Below, piece by piece: positions 8,949 to 18,667 of a stretch of DNA of 64,000 bases. This DNA is from Alphaproteobacteria bacterium (lineage in GTDB: Bacteria > Pseudomonadota > Alphaproteobacteria > UBA9219 > RGZA01). Positions within the stretch are counted from its first letter, which is position 1, and every line of letters starts with the position of its first letter. Location: NCBI GenBank assembly GCA_033762625.1, contig JANRLI010000013.1, positions 58,324-122,323 of the forward strand, given 5' to 3'. The position numbers and the translations under genes are program-made. The notes beneath the pieces were generated by a model. It made no database searches and was not told the origin of the DNA. It worked only from the letters and a program-made list of their open reading frames with translations.

Positions 8949-9514
8949 ATAGGTGTCTCCATGATGTAAGGGTGAGGGTAGGCTTTTCAAACCCAGCACT
9001 TTCAAGATTGCTCTTGGCCGCACTCATGCTGGATGTGAATGATGTAAAATCGCGAGACGAAAAACCGCGATTTAAATTTTTCAAATGAGTCGTGATTTTA
9101 GAAAGTTCGGAATTTGGGACAGAAGATTGAAGGACAAAAAGTTCCCTGGCGCGATGCGCTAGTCCTTGTGCAGTGTTGAGATCAAAGCGATGTCTTATCG
9201 CCGTTCTCCTTCCGGATGTGGGATTTTGAAATCCCGTTACCCTAATGTGGCGTTATACGTTTCGATGAGTTAACGCTTTTAGCCCCACTTATCCACAGTT
9301 TAAGCCTAAAAGGTTAATCTTACGTTTAACCATTATTACCGTACCGCAGCATAATCCGGATTGTTATCGATTCCTTGGATTCCAAGGGGGTAGTTGGTCT
9401 AAAAACCTCGGATTGTGGCTATTCCAACACCATTAAATTTATGGCGGTTTTTCTTGACTTCAAGCCAGCCAATCGCCTAGTTTCCTGCGCTTGTGAAGTT
9501 ATAAGGATAATATT
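8949..9514. other. 566-nt divergent intergenic region between phoH and rpmJ
   Basis: No gene supported in either strand. Seen here: a perfect 7+2+7 palindrome at 9220-9235 (GGGATTT/AAATCCC); a consensus DnaA box TTATCCACA at 9289-9297; an inverted repeat GGTTAA-N8-TTAACC at 9312-9331; a CCTTGG/CCAAGG palindrome at 9373-9387; and a probable rpmJ promoter with TTGACT at 9454-9459 and a weak -10 near 9478. The length and density of dyads suggest regulated divergent promoters or a small RNA, but I cannot define one. Confidence 0.5.
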
Positions 9515-9640
9515 ATGAAAATCGCTAATTCATTAAAGGGCCTACGTAAGCGCGATGCGAACTGCATCTTGGTGCGCCGTAAGGGCCGCGTGTACATCAT
9601 CAATAAATTGAAAAAACGCTATAAAGCTCGCCAAGGTTAA
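9515..9640 (+). CDS. rpmJ: 50S ribosomal protein L36
   Basis: Ribosomal protein L36, 41 residues: [13 protein letters not shown], then [10 protein letters not shown] and KKRYKARQG, the normal long bacterial type. It has only one cysteine (Cys17) where zinc-binding L36 has a C-C-C-H site, so it is the zinc-independent (C-minus) form. AAGGAT lies about eight bases before the ATG. It is very short and easily missed. It is monocistronic here, as is usual for this form outside the spc operon. Confidence 0.95.
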   Translation: MKIANSLKGLRKRDANCILVRRKGRVYIINKLKKRYKARQG

Positions 9641-9788
9641 TTAACATCCCAGCGTCAAATTGCGCGGGGTTAATCCTTTTTGTAGCTGATAAAGTTATTA
9701 CTTTCAAATTTACGCCTTTTTTTGTGATACAGTTTGTTCAGTTAAGACTAAACAACATCGATCAATAAACGTGGTGGATAAAGGAAGT

Positions 9789-10109
9789 ATGGCTAACTCG
9801 CTAGAAGACATTCTAAAAAGTCGCTTTGGTCGTTTCGACCGCTTTGATGTTATGCGTTGGTTATTGCGTGGTCACAAAACCATCAATAAATCCGAACAAA
9901 TGTCACTGCTCAGCCTGCTCGCATATACCGCTGTAGAAACCGATACGTCGGTTGAAGAATTGCAAAAAACATTCCTTGATTCGTTTAATCTCGTTCGCGT
10001 CGAAGATTTGAAGAGCGATGATTACAACGAAGCCGTTCACTTCCTAATGGAATGGAAGGCGCGCCAAGACCAGTTGGTGCAAGACCAGCTGGAACAAAAA
10101 GCTGGCTAG
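9789..10109 (+). CDS. Unknown small acidic helical protein
   Basis: About 106 residues with no family recognised. It is predicted almost entirely helical, with many charged residues (FGRFDRFDVMRWLL near the start, MEWKARQDQLVQDQLEQK at the end). No signal peptide or membrane segment. I prefer the ATG at 9789, preceded by AAGGAAG, over an in-frame GTG at 9771. Codon use and the absence of overlapping genes support it as real. It lies between rpmJ and a small secreted protein, both on the same strand but with separate leaders. Confidence 0.65.
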   Translation: MANSLEDILKSRFGRFDRFDVMRWLLRGHKTINKSEQMSLLSLLAYTAVETDTSVEELQKTFLDSFNLVRVEDLKSDDYNEAVHFLMEWKARQDQLVQDQLEQKAG

Positions 10110-10179
10110 CCTGAATCACTAACGTAAAGCTTCATACAGGTTTATAGTTTGCCCCTGAATATTACATCAGGAGGCACTC

Positions 10180-10446
10180 ATGTCGTTCTTATCATCCAAA
10201 ACCACTTCCTATATGTTGGCGATCTGCATTGCGGTCATCGTGATACTTGGCGCTATGCTTTATAGCGAAGCCAGTGCTGCACAAACGGGCCGCACGACAC
10301 CTGGCCCTTATATGTTGATGCAACATAGTAACCCAACTGCCGCAGCAGGTGTGTTTCGTGTTAATGTCAACACCGGCTATGTCAGCTATTGCTATATTGA
10401 TAACGGCAATAAGCCCGGCGTGAGCTGTACGGCAGAAACCCCATAA
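10180..10446 (+). CDS. Unknown small exported protein, 88 aa
   Basis: Short protein with an N-terminal hydrophobic segment (about residues 11-27, LAICIAVIVILGAMLY) followed by EASAAQ, which looks like a signal peptide or anchor. The exported part is about 55 residues with two cysteines (in SYCYID and VSCTAE), which could form a disulfide. An excellent AGGAGG precedes the ATG by seven bases. No known domain. The pattern GVFRVNVNTGYVSYC resembles small periplasmic beta-repeat proteins, but that is only an impression. Confidence 0.65.
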   Translation: MSFLSSKTTSYMLAICIAVIVILGAMLYSEASAAQTGRTTPGPYMLMQHSNPTAAAGVFRVNVNTGYVSYCYIDNGNKPGVSCTAETP

Positions 10447-10638
10447 TTGTTGATTCGTAACAAGACGTTAGTCGCTTTTCTTAATGTGATTATTGTCTGT
10501 GGTTTCAGCTGGTTGGGCGTAAAAGTCACACTTGTCAAAATCATTAACACGGCCTCTTGCAGTTTTAATAAATGCGACGCACACTACACTTACTAAACGA
10601 TTCATACCTATCCAGTCATTTTTACCGGAGTTGCTAAC

Positions 10639-11061
10639 GTGAATTTAGATGTTCGTGCGCTCAATGTGTGGCGCAAAGTATTAGTAACCGGTGTGCGTAG
10701 CAAAGGCCCAGACCTTTCCGCCCGCCAAATGGCCTTGATGTTGACTGTATATTTGGAGGAGGGACCGCACACTGTGCGTGGCCTTGCCAGCTATCTTAAC
10801 ATTTCAAAGCCTGCAATCAGCCGTGCGCTCGACAGATTGGGCGAGCTGGATTTTGTTAAGCGTCGCCGTGATGAAAAAGACAAACGGAATGTGCTGGTGC
10901 AACGCACGGTTAAGGGTTCTGCATTCCTTGTTGAATTTGTTCAAAGCATTCAGGAAGCCAACCGCACTGCGGATGACAGCTTGAAACCTTCTATCTTCCT
11001 TGAGCTTGCTGAAATGGCCAAAGAAGACGAAGCAGCTGACGGCGAAGCGCAAGCAGCTTAA
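10639..11061 (+). CDS. MarR-type winged-helix regulator
   Basis: DNA-binding regulator of 140 residues with a MarR-type winged helix: SARQMALMLTVYL (helix 2), TVRGLASYLNISKPAISRALDRL (helix-turn-helix), then a wing containing RRRDEKDKRNVLVQRT. It starts at GTG with GGAG upstream. The C-terminus is acidic and alanine-rich (EDEAADGEAQAA). Ligand and targets cannot be read from sequence. The NlpC/P60 gene begins nine bases downstream, so the two are probably co-transcribed. Confidence 0.85.
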   Translation: MNLDVRALNVWRKVLVTGVRSKGPDLSARQMALMLTVYLEEGPHTVRGLASYLNISKPAISRALDRLGELDFVKRRRDEKDKRNVLVQRTVKGSAFLVEFVQSIQEANRTADDSLKPSIFLELAEMAKEDEAADGEAQAA

Positions 11062-11070
11062 TGTGGGGTT

Positions 11071-11904
11071 ATGACCTCACCCGATTCACGCATTAATCCC
11101 TATCGTAGTGATATTGCCGCAGAGCATTTACGCGGCATTGTAGATGCGCCTTCCTATGTCGTGGGCGTGCCTCTTACCCTTTATCACGGAATTGCCGTGC
11201 TGCATAAAGAACCCGACACCCTCGCGGAGCAAGTATCGGTGATGCGTTATGGTGATGTGTTCACCGTGTATGAATCGACCGAGCAATGGCTGTGGGGGCA
11301 ATGCGCACGGGATGGGTATGTCGGTTATACGGTTAATCAAGGTTTTTTTGACCAACCCTTGAACCCGACACACCGGATTAAAAAATCGCACAGTTTTTTA
11401 TTTCCTGAGCCTTCTATCAAAAAAGTGCCGATGGATACGCTAACCTTTTTAAGCGGTGTTGAAGTTGAAGAAACCGATGGAAAATTTTCCAAACTTAAAG
11501 GCGGCGGGTTTATTCATGCACATCATTTAACGCCGATGGCGGAGTGGGCGGAGCGCGATATTGTCTTCACCGCTGGGCGTTTCCTCGGCATTCCTTATTT
11601 ATGGGGCGGGAACACGTCCCTTGGCCTCGATTGTTCGGGGTTGGTGCAAATCGCTTGTGAAGCTGCCGGAATCGCATGCCCGCGTGATAGTGATATGCAA
11701 GCCGCCAGTTTAGGACAGCCCGTGAATGACCATGATAAGCTGCATCGCGGTGATTTTGTGTTCTTTCAGGGGCATGTGGGTATTATGACCGACCCCGCCA
11801 ATCTGCTTCACGCCAATGCCTATCATGGCTGTGTGGTGGTGGAACCGTTGGCAGATGTTGTAGCGCGGGGTAGCGCTGTAACCATCGTTCGCCGTTTAAC
11901 TTAA
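11071..11904 (+). CDS. NlpC/P60 family cysteine peptidase with SH3-like domains
   Basis: Predicted cell-wall or dipeptide gamma-D-glutamyl-L-diamino acid hydrolase, 277 residues. The C-terminal NlpC/P60 domain has the catalytic Cys188 in LGLDCSGLVQ, His235 in GHVGIM and a third polar residue near His247. The first 150 residues form bacterial SH3-like modules (LAEQVSVMRYGDVFTV, GYVGYTV) that would bind peptidoglycan or form the substrate site, as in YkfC-type enzymes. No signal peptide is visible, which suggests cytoplasmic recycling of muropeptides. Its end overlaps yejF (opposite strand) by nine bases, and the neighbouring peptide importer fits a shared role in peptide salvage; that link is inference. 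Confidence 0.85.
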   Translation: MTSPDSRINPYRSDIAAEHLRGIVDAPSYVVGVPLTLYHGIAVLHKEPDTLAEQVSVMRYGDVFTVYESTEQWLWGQCARDGYVGYTVNQGFFDQPLNPTHRIKKSHSFLFPEPSIKKVPMDTLTFLSGVEVEETDGKFSKLKGGGFIHAHHLTPMAEWAERDIVFTAGRFLGIPYLWGGNTSLGLDCSGLVQIACEAAGIACPRDSDMQAASLGQPVNDHDKLHRGDFVFFQGHVGIMTDPANLLHANAYHGCVVVEPLADVVARGSAVTIVRRLT

Positions 11905-13491
11905 CGCCGCCGCCAGCAATTTCTTGGTGTAATCCTGCTGCGGATTATTGAAGACGCTTTCTGCCGTGCCGCTTTCAACCATTTTGCCATGCTGCATCAC
12001 CAATACATGATGCGACATGGCGCGGATAACGCGCAAATCATGGCTGATGAAGATATAGCTAAGCGAATGCTTGGTCTGCAAATCACGCAGCAACGCGATG
12101 ATTTGCGCCTGCACGGATCGGTCTAATGCGGATGTTGGTTCATCCAGTACAATTAATTTGGGTTTTAAAATAAGCGCACGGGCGATTGCAATCCGCTGGC
12201 GCTGGCCGCCTGAAAATTCATGCGGAAAGCGGTGGCGCATTTCAGGCTCAAGGCCAACTTCTTTCAATATTGCGGCAACTGCGGCATCGCGTTCAATTTG
12301 CGATCCGATATTATGGATGCTTAACCCCTCGCCAATAATTGCGCCAACAGTTTGACGCGGCGAAAGGCTTCCGTACGGATCTTGGAATACCAGTTGCATG
12401 CGTTGGCGCAGTGGGCGCAATTCCTTCTGATCCATTGTTAAGACATTTTTGCCCATGAATACAGCCGTGCCTGTGCCGCGCGTTAAACGCAAAATGCCCA
12501 TGCCTAAGGTTGTTTTTCCCGAACCGGATTCACCCACCACGCCCAGTGTTTCCCCGGTACGTAAACTGAAACTGATATCATCCACCGCACGCACATAATC
12601 AACGATGCGTTTAAGGAAGCCCTTGCGGATGGGGTAATAAACCTTCAAATGCTCGGTTTTCAAAATTTCCGCGGCATTTGCAGGAACAGGTGCGGCATGG
12701 CCTTTGGGTTCGCTATCGAGCAAATGTTTCGTATAGGGGTGCTGGGGTCGCGCAAACAATTCGGCTGCATTGCCTTGCTCAACCAGCAAGCCATGCTGCA
12801 TCACGCAAACGCGTTGCGCCATGTGGCGCACAATTCCCAAATCATGCGTAATGAGCAATACCGCCATGCCTAATTTATGCTGTAAATCCTTCAACAGGGT
12901 CAAAATCTGCGCTTGAATGGTGACGTCTAAGGCGGTGGTGGGTTCATCGGCGATCAGCAAATCAGGGTCGTTTGCTAATGCCGCAGCTATCATCACGCGC
13001 TGGCGTTGCCCGCCGGATAATTCATGGGGGTAACGCGAAAGCCATTGCTTGGGGTTGGGAAGGCCAACCAGTTCCAGCAGTTCCATCACGCGTGGGCGCG
13101 CAGCCTCCATGCTGATGCCTTTGTGCTGCATGACCACTTCGGCGATTTGCTTTTCAACGATGTGCAGCGGATTTAACGCGCTCATGGGTTCTTGAAAGAT
13201 CATTGAAATATCATTACCGCGCAGCTTTTGGATTTCGTTTTCAGGCTTGCCCAGTAATTCCTTGTCGTTGAACTTAATGCTGCCGCCGATGATGTTCGCT
13301 GCATTCGGCAGCAGTTGCATGATGGATAGGGCAGTAACCGATTTGCCGGAGCCAGATTCACCAACCAGCGCAACCACTTCGCCCTTATTGATGCTGAATG
13401 AAACGCCGCGCACGGCATCAACGGCACGAGCCCCGCTGTTGAACCGGATATTCAAATCTTTAATTTCTAAAAGGCTCGTTTTAGTATTCAT
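11896..13491 (-). CDS. yejF: Peptide ABC transporter, dual ATP-binding protein YejF
   Basis: Fused ATPase with two complete ABC domains, 531 residues, which energises YejABE uptake of peptides (microcin C-type or oligopeptides). Domain 1 has Walker A GESGSGKS (about 40-47), signature LSGGQRQR and Walker [13 protein letters not shown]. Domain 2 has [17 protein letters not shown] and [12 protein letters not shown]. The order and length match YejF/DppDF-type fusions. It overlaps yejE by one base and is the last gene of the operon. Confidence 0.94.
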   Translation of the reverse strand: MNTKTSLLEIKDLNIRFNSGARAVDAVRGVSFSINKGEVVALVGESGSGKSVTALSIMQLLPNAANIIGGSIKFNDKELLGKPENEIQKLRGNDISMIFQEPMSALNPLHIVEKQIAEVVMQHKGISMEAARPRVMELLELVGLPNPKQWLSRYPHELSGGQRQRVMIAAALANDPDLLIADEPTTALDVTIQAQILTLLKDLQHKLGMAVLLITHDLGIVRHMAQRVCVMQHGLLVEQGNAAELFARPQHPYTKHLLDSEPKGHAAPVPANAAEILKTEHLKVYYPIRKGFLKRIVDYVRAVDDISFSLRTGETLGVVGESGSGKTTLGMGILRLTRGTGTAVFMGKNVLTMDQKELRPLRQRMQLVFQDPYGSLSPRQTVGAIIGEGLSIHNIGSQIERDAAVAAILKEVGLEPEMRHRFPHEFSGGQRQRIAIARALILKPKLIVLDEPTSALDRSVQAQIIALLRDLQTKHSLSYIFISHDLRVIRAMSHHVLVMQHGKMVESGTAESVFNNPQQDYTKKLLAAALS

Positions 13492-14525
13492 TAGGCGCCC
13501 ACCTTGTTTTTGCGCGGATCAAATGCATCACGTACGGCTTCGCCAATAAAGATTAGCAGGCTAAGCAAGAGCGATAGTACAATAAACGCAGTAATACCTA
13601 GCCATGGTGCTTGCAGGTTGTTTTTACCTTGGTTCAACAATTCACCAAGGGATGGCGAACCGGGTGGTAGGCCAAACCCAAGGAAGTCCAGTGCGGTAAG
13701 GGTGGTAATCGCACCATTCAGAATAAACGGCAGATAGGTGATGGTGGCAACCAATGCATTCGGCAGCATGTGCCGCGCCATGATGGTAAGGTTCGTTGCA
13801 CCCAGTGCGCGCGCAGCCTTCACATAGTCAAAATTGCGGGCGCGCAGGAATTCAGCGCGCACAACACCCACTAAATGCATCCAGCTGAATAATAATAAAA
13901 GGGTAAGTAGCCACCAGAAATTCGGCTGTACAAGCGATGACATGATAATCAGCAGGAATAACGTAGGCATACCCGACCAGATTTCAATAAAACGCTGCAT
14001 GACCAAATCAAGCGTGCCGCCGAAATACCCTTGTATCGCGCCGGCGGCAATACCCACAATTGATGAAAAGAAGGTAAGGGTAAGTCCAAATAGAACAGAA
14101 ATACGAAAACCGTGAATAAGCCGCGCAAATACATCGCGTCCCTGATCATCAGTGCCTAGCCAGTTATCAACCGAAGGCGGCGATGGCGCAGGAACTGATA
14201 AGTTATAATTAATGGTATTATAGGAATAGGGGATAAGGGGCCAAATGGCCCAGCCTTTTTCTTTTATCTTTTGTGCAACAAACGCATCGCGGTAATCCGC
14301 TTCGGTTAAAAATTCTCCGCCAAAGGTGGTTTCCGGATATTTTTCAAGCGTCGGGAAATACAAACCGCCGTCATAGGAAATAACGAGTGGCTTATCATTC
14401 GCAATCACATCCGCCAGCAAGCTGAACACCAGCAGTACCAGAAAAATCCATAGTGAATAATAGCCACGCTTATTAGCCTTGAAGTTTTGCCAGCGGCGTT
14501 CGCCTAAAGGAGATAATCTCAGCAT
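13491..14525 (-). CDS. yejE: Peptide ABC transporter permease YejE
   Basis: Inner-membrane permease of 344 residues with six predicted helices and the binding-protein-dependent transport EAA-like loop (RAARALGATNLTIMARHMLPN). The long periplasmic stretch after the first helix (PLVISYDGGLYFPTLEKYP, then FGGEFLTEADYRD) is diagnostic of YejE compared with DppC or OppC. It pairs with YejB, and one-base overlaps on both sides indicate translational coupling. Confidence 0.94.
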   Translation of the reverse strand: MLRLSPLGERRWQNFKANKRGYYSLWIFLVLLVFSLLADVIANDKPLVISYDGGLYFPTLEKYPETTFGGEFLTEADYRDAFVAQKIKEKGWAIWPLIPYSYNTINYNLSVPAPSPPSVDNWLGTDDQGRDVFARLIHGFRISVLFGLTLTFFSSIVGIAAGAIQGYFGGTLDLVMQRFIEIWSGMPTLFLLIIMSSLVQPNFWWLLTLLLLFSWMHLVGVVRAEFLRARNFDYVKAARALGATNLTIMARHMLPNALVATITYLPFILNGAITTLTALDFLGFGLPPGSPSLGELLNQGKNNLQAPWLGITAFIVLSLLLSLLIFIGEAVRDAFDPRKNKVGA

Positions 14526-15649
14526 TAGGTATCCCGCTTTTCAAAATCGATGCGCGGATCGACGGCGGTATAGGTCAAATCGCCGATAATATTGAGGATT
14601 AACCCGAGCAGTGTGAAGAAATATAACGTAGCGAACATAACCGGATAATCACGGCTTATGGCGGATTCAAAACCAAGCAAGCCAAGCCCATCAAGTGAAA
14701 AGATAACCTCAATCAGCAGCGAACCTGTAAACAGAATGGAGATGAAAGCATGTGGGAAACCGGCAATCACAATCAGCATCGCATTTCGGAATACATGCCC
14801 GTATAGAACTTGTTTCTCGGATAAGCCTTTGGCGCGTGCGGCGGTTACATACAGCTTGCTGATTTCATCCATAAAGGAGTTTTTAGTCAGCATGGTCAGG
14901 CTGGCAAAGCCACTGATAACCATCGCGGTGACGGGCAGGGTGATATGCCATAAATAATCGAGAATGCGCTGTGGCCAGCTTAAATCGTTCCAATTATCGG
15001 AAACAAGCCCGCGAAGCGGGAACCAGTCAAACACGCGCCCGCCGGCGAAAACCACCACAAGCAATACCGCAAATAAAAAGCTGGGAATGGCGTAGCCAAT
15101 GATAATAACCGTACTGGTCCAGATATCGAAGTTGCTTCCGTCCTTCACGGCTTTGCGAATACCAAGCGGGATGGAAATAAGATAGATCAGTAATGTTGTC
15201 CAAAGCCCAAGTGAAACCGAGACGGGCATTTTTTCAAGCACTAAATCAATGACCTTCTGGTCGCGGAAATAGCTTTTTCCAAAATCGAAAGTTAGATAAT
15301 GCGCCATCATTAAATAAAAGCGTTCATGCATCGGCTTATCAAATCCGAATTGCACTTCCAGTTCTTTGATAAATTCGGGGTCTAAACCTTGCGCGCCCTT
15401 ATAACGTGATGAACCGCCATTATTGGCATTCGTCATCATCTTGTCGCCGGGATGCTGCATGGCCTGCATATTGTCGCTGCCACCGCCGCCAATACGCGCA
15501 GTTGCTTCAGTATTATTGCCTTGCAGCTTTGCAATCACCTGCTCAACAGGGCCCCCCGGTGCTGCCTGCACGATTAAGAAGTTCAGCACCATAATTCCGA
15601 ACAAGGTCGGAATAATCAGCAACAGACGGCGAAGGATGTAATTGAGCAT
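14525..15649 (-). CDS. yejB: Peptide ABC transporter permease YejB
   Basis: Inner-membrane permease of 374 residues that pairs with YejE. It opens with the family's [19 protein letters not shown] helix. A long glycine/asparagine-rich periplasmic insert (about residues 45-85) precedes [18 protein letters not shown], as in YejB proteins, and the EAA loop is [21 protein letters not shown]. It starts three bases after yejA. Confidence 0.94.
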   Translation of the reverse strand: MLNYILRRLLLIIPTLFGIMVLNFLIVQAAPGGPVEQVIAKLQGNNTEATARIGGGGSDNMQAMQHPGDKMMTNANNGGSSRYKGAQGLDPEFIKELEVQFGFDKPMHERFYLMMAHYLTFDFGKSYFRDQKVIDLVLEKMPVSVSLGLWTTLLIYLISIPLGIRKAVKDGSNFDIWTSTVIIIGYAIPSFLFAVLLVVVFAGGRVFDWFPLRGLVSDNWNDLSWPQRILDYLWHITLPVTAMVISGFASLTMLTKNSFMDEISKLYVTAARAKGLSEKQVLYGHVFRNAMLIVIAGFPHAFISILFTGSLLIEVIFSLDGLGLLGFESAISRDYPVMFATLYFFTLLGLILNIIGDLTYTAVDPRIDFEKRDT

Positions 15650-15652
15650 GTG

Positions 15653-17494
15653 CTATTTAGCCCGTTTACCGGTGGCATTCAGTTTGGCAAGTTTTTCATC
15701 ATCAATCCACCATGTTTCAGTAACCGGAAGACCATATGGCGGATTGATAGCAGGGCGGCCAAACATATCCCAATAGGCTATGCGGTATGTTTTGGTATGC
15801 CATTGCGGGATGACGTTGAAGTTCCATAGCAACACACGGTCCAGCGCCTTGGTTATGTTGACCAATTCAGTACGGCCTTTAGCACGGATAAGTTTATCGA
15901 CCAGTTCATCGACTACTTTATCCTTAATGCCACAAATGTTTTTGCTGCCCACCACATCGGCGCGTGATGAACCCCAGAAATCCAGTTGCTCATTGCCCGG
16001 AGAGATGGATTGCGGGAATACCTGCACAATCATGTCAAATGTGAAATCCTGCAAGCGGTTTTGGTACTGTGCGGTATCAACCAGACGTAAATCGACCTTG
16101 ATGCCCAGCTTTTCAAGATTACGCATAAAGGGCTGAATCCAGCGTTCAAACATGGGGCTATCAATCAGGATTTCAAATTTGAACGGTTCACCTTTGGCAT
16201 TCACCAACATACCGTCTTTCAACGTCCATCCGGCCTGCATCAGCAATTCCTGAGCTTTGCGCATATTGTCCCGGTTATTACCGCTGCCATCGGTTTTGGG
16301 CGGGCGGTATTCTTCTGTAAATACACGATCAGGAATGCGGCCGCGATAGGGCTCAAGGATTTTTAGTTCCTCCGCGCTTGGCAGGCCATGGCCTGCAAGT
16401 TCCGAATTTTCATAATAGCTTGCCGTGCGGTGATATGCGCCAAATGCAAGGGATTTGTTTGACCATTCAAAGTCAAACGCATACGCCAAAGCTTCGCGCA
16501 CTTTTATATCCTGAAATATTGGGCGACGAAGATTATACGCAAAGGCCTGCATGCCTTGCGGCAACTGGTTTGGAATTTCTTCTTTTTTTACCAGTTTGTT
16601 ATTTACAACAGGCGCGTTGTAACCCGTTGCCCAATTCTTTGCCACGTTTTCAAGCTTGAAATCCCATTTTCCGGCAAGGAACGCTTCATGCGCAACCGTT
16701 TGGTCACGGTAGTAATCATAGCGGATGCGGTCGAAATTATAACGCCCCACATTAATTGGCTGGTTCGCGCCCCAGTAATTTTTGACTCGGCTGTAGGTTA
16801 TGGTGCGGCCGGGCTCAAAACTTTCAATTTGGTATGGGCCGCTACCAATAGGCTTTTCCAGTGTCGTTTCTTCAAATTTGCGCTTTACCCAATCATGTTC
16901 CGGCAAAATAGGAAGCTGTCCCATAATCATCGGTAATTCGGTATTGCCACCTTTCACAAAGGTAAATTTTACTTCGCGCTCGCCAATTTTTTCAACCTTG
17001 GCTACTTCATGATAATAAGCGCGGTAGAATGGGTGGCCTTTGGTTTTAAGCGTATTAAAGCTCCAGATGACGTCGTCAACCGTAACAGGCGTTCCATCGT
17101 TGAATTTGGCTTCGGGACGCAGTTTGAATGATACGTAGGATTTATCATCAGGATAGCTGATGCTTTCGGCCAGCAGCCCGTATGCGCTATTGGGCTCATC
17201 ATTTGTGCTTTCCATCAATGTTTCATAGATGCTGCTAAGCCCCGCAGCTTGCTCGCCTTTCAGGATGTAGGCATTAAGCGTATCAAAGCCGCCAATCACC
17301 GCGGTGCGGATTTCCCCGCCCTTTGGGGCGTTGGGGTTCACATAATCCAGATGTTTGAAATCAGCCGGATACTTCGGCGCGCCGTGAAGTGCAACGCCGT
17401 GAGCATTTTGCACACCTGCAATCGGTGTATCTTTGGCATCGGCGTGAGCTGGAAATGCGAGAAGGGCGAAGAATAGAACGAGGAGTATCTGCAT
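15653..17494 (-). CDS. yejA: Peptide ABC transporter periplasmic binding protein YejA
   Basis: Extracellular solute-binding protein family 5, about 613 residues, that captures peptides for YejBEF. I place the start at 17494, giving a clean signal peptide (MQILLVLFFALLAFPAHADA); the frame extends upstream but that part has no signal character. Family features: LHGAPKYPADFKHLDYVNPN, GGEIRTAVIGGFDTLNAY and KFNDGTPVTVDDVIWSF. It is the first gene of yejABEF. In enterobacteria this transporter imports microcin C and antimicrobial peptides; the natural substrate here is unknown. Confidence 0.92.
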   Translation of the reverse strand: MQILLVLFFALLAFPAHADAKDTPIAGVQNAHGVALHGAPKYPADFKHLDYVNPNAPKGGEIRTAVIGGFDTLNAYILKGEQAAGLSSIYETLMESTNDEPNSAYGLLAESISYPDDKSYVSFKLRPEAKFNDGTPVTVDDVIWSFNTLKTKGHPFYRAYYHEVAKVEKIGEREVKFTFVKGGNTELPMIMGQLPILPEHDWVKRKFEETTLEKPIGSGPYQIESFEPGRTITYSRVKNYWGANQPINVGRYNFDRIRYDYYRDQTVAHEAFLAGKWDFKLENVAKNWATGYNAPVVNNKLVKKEEIPNQLPQGMQAFAYNLRRPIFQDIKVREALAYAFDFEWSNKSLAFGAYHRTASYYENSELAGHGLPSAEELKILEPYRGRIPDRVFTEEYRPPKTDGSGNNRDNMRKAQELLMQAGWTLKDGMLVNAKGEPFKFEILIDSPMFERWIQPFMRNLEKLGIKVDLRLVDTAQYQNRLQDFTFDMIVQVFPQSISPGNEQLDFWGSSRADVVGSKNICGIKDKVVDELVDKLIRAKGRTELVNITKALDRVLLWNFNVIPQWHTKTYRIAYWDMFGRPAINPPYGLPVTETWWIDDEKLAKLNATGKRAK

Positions 17495-17599
17495 ATAAGT
17501 CCGGGGAAGTTCCTGAAAGTGGAAAGACCACACCAGACTATTCACTTTTTGCGACAAAGGGGAGAGGTTTATGTGACACAAATAGGGCCAGAATCGATC

Positions 17600-18055
17600 C
17601 TAGCCGTGCGACCATGCATTATCATTAGGCAGCTTTTTCAAGCTATCAAACATGTTCGCTTTTAATTCCTGTAATTCACGTTTCAGCGTGCTGTGGTCAA
17701 TCGCCAGTTTTACAGTGGTATTAAGCCGAGCCGAGGCAAATGGTTTCATAATAAAGTCGAACGCACCATGCTTAATGGAGTCAACGGCAGCACCCAGTGA
17801 CCCATAGGCGGTAACCACAATCACCGGAACAGATGGAATGGTTGTTTGCATATGCTGTAAAATTTCCATGCCATTCATATCAGGCAAATTCAAATCAAGC
17901 ACAATCGCTGAGTATACATGCTCGGCTATCATACTCAGCCCCTTGCGTCCAGTTTCTGCTATGTCCACTTCATACCCTTGGGTGGTCAGGTATTTGGCAT
18001 AGAGTGCCGCCATTGTGTGCGTATCTTCGATGATAAGAATGTGATTGTTTACCAT
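17600..18055 (-). CDS. Orphan response-regulator receiver protein
   Basis: Single-domain receiver, about 151 residues. Acidic pocket IIEDT near residues 8-12, phospho-acceptor Asp54 in VLDLNLPDM, Thr in VVTAYG and Lys in FIMKPF. The sequence is of the NtrC/AtoC receiver type (SLGAAVDSIKHGAFDFIMKPF), yet no AAA+ or DNA-binding output follows, only a short helical tail. Start at 18055 (MVNNHILII), with AAGGA upstream, replaces a longer frame. No kinase gene is nearby, so it may act in a phosphorelay or be the remnant of a longer regulator. Confidence 0.85.
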   Translation of the reverse strand: MVNNHILIIEDTHTMAALYAKYLTTQGYEVDIAETGRKGLSMIAEHVYSAIVLDLNLPDMNGMEILQHMQTTIPSVPVIVVTAYGSLGAAVDSIKHGAFDFIMKPFASARLNTTVKLAIDHSTLKRELQELKANMFDSLKKLPNDNAWSHG

Positions 18056-18148
18056 GAGGCCAATGTTCCTTGTTGAACATGCCCCAAGCATAAGCAAACG
18101 TAGTTAAAAGCTGCTATACATGCCGTGTACAATGATATGCAGGCATAA

Positions 18149-18174
18149 AAATGCCAGGCCGAAGCCTGGCATTA
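18149..18174 (-). terminator. Intrinsic terminator after the basic exported protein
   Basis: Perfect 10-bp stem AATGCCAGGC/GCCTGGCATT (18150-18173) with a TTCG tetraloop on the minus strand, followed by a T run, 23 bases after the stop of the minus-strand gene at 18197. Confidence 0.88.
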
Positions 18175-18196
18175 CTATTTTAAAAACTTTTAAGAA

Positions 18197-18565
18197 TTAG
18201 TGTGCAGCCTTGTGGGCTTTCTTGGCATCGTGACGGCGCTCTTTTTTCAAATCATGACGGACTTTTTTCATTTCATGAATTTGCTTTGTGGTTTCTTTGG
18301 CCGCTGCCTTATCGCCTGCTTTCAATTCTTCTTTGCGTTCTTCGCGCTTCTGATGAATGGCTTTATTCATCTCATGAATTTGCTGTGTGTCGTGCTTAAC
18401 TTCGCCAGATGGTGCGGCCATAGATGGTGCAGTTGCTACTGGCGCGCCAGCAGGCATCATTGCAGGCGGGGGAGGAGCTGGCGGAGTTACAGGTGCGGCT
18501 ACGTCTTCCGCAAATGCAGGTGTTGCTAAAAGCAATGCGGTGAATGCGAGAACGAGGATTTTCAT
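18197..18565 (-). CDS. Small basic exported protein, His/Lys-rich
   Basis: About 122 residues with a clear signal peptide (MKILVLAFTALLLATPAFAE). A proline/alanine linker (about 20-55) is followed by a strongly charged helical tail in which IHEMNK/IHEMKK recurs and His, Lys, Glu and Arg dominate. The repeat pattern suggests a coiled coil or an acid- or metal-binding periplasmic protein; no known domain. Start 18565 is preceded by GGAGAT at seven bases. Both ends are well bounded, with a terminator downstream, so it is a real single gene. Confidence 0.75.
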   Translation of the reverse strand: MKILVLAFTALLLATPAFAEDVAAPVTPPAPPPPAMMPAGAPVATAPSMAAPSGEVKHDTQQIHEMNKAIHQKREERKEELKAGDKAAAKETTKQIHEMKKVRHDLKKERRHDAKKAHKAAH

Positions 18566-18667
18566 GCGGGCTATCTCCAAAAGTTGAGTCTACAAGTAAT
18601 GTGTGCGTAGTTTAAAGTAAGCCGTGGAATTATGGCAAGGCTATGACCGGATTGGTGCCTAATCGCG

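Noticed and set aside
9289..9297. Replication origin suggested by a DnaA box near rpmJ
   Set aside because: Only one box is visible, without an AT-rich unwinding region, hemE, parAB or dnaA nearby.
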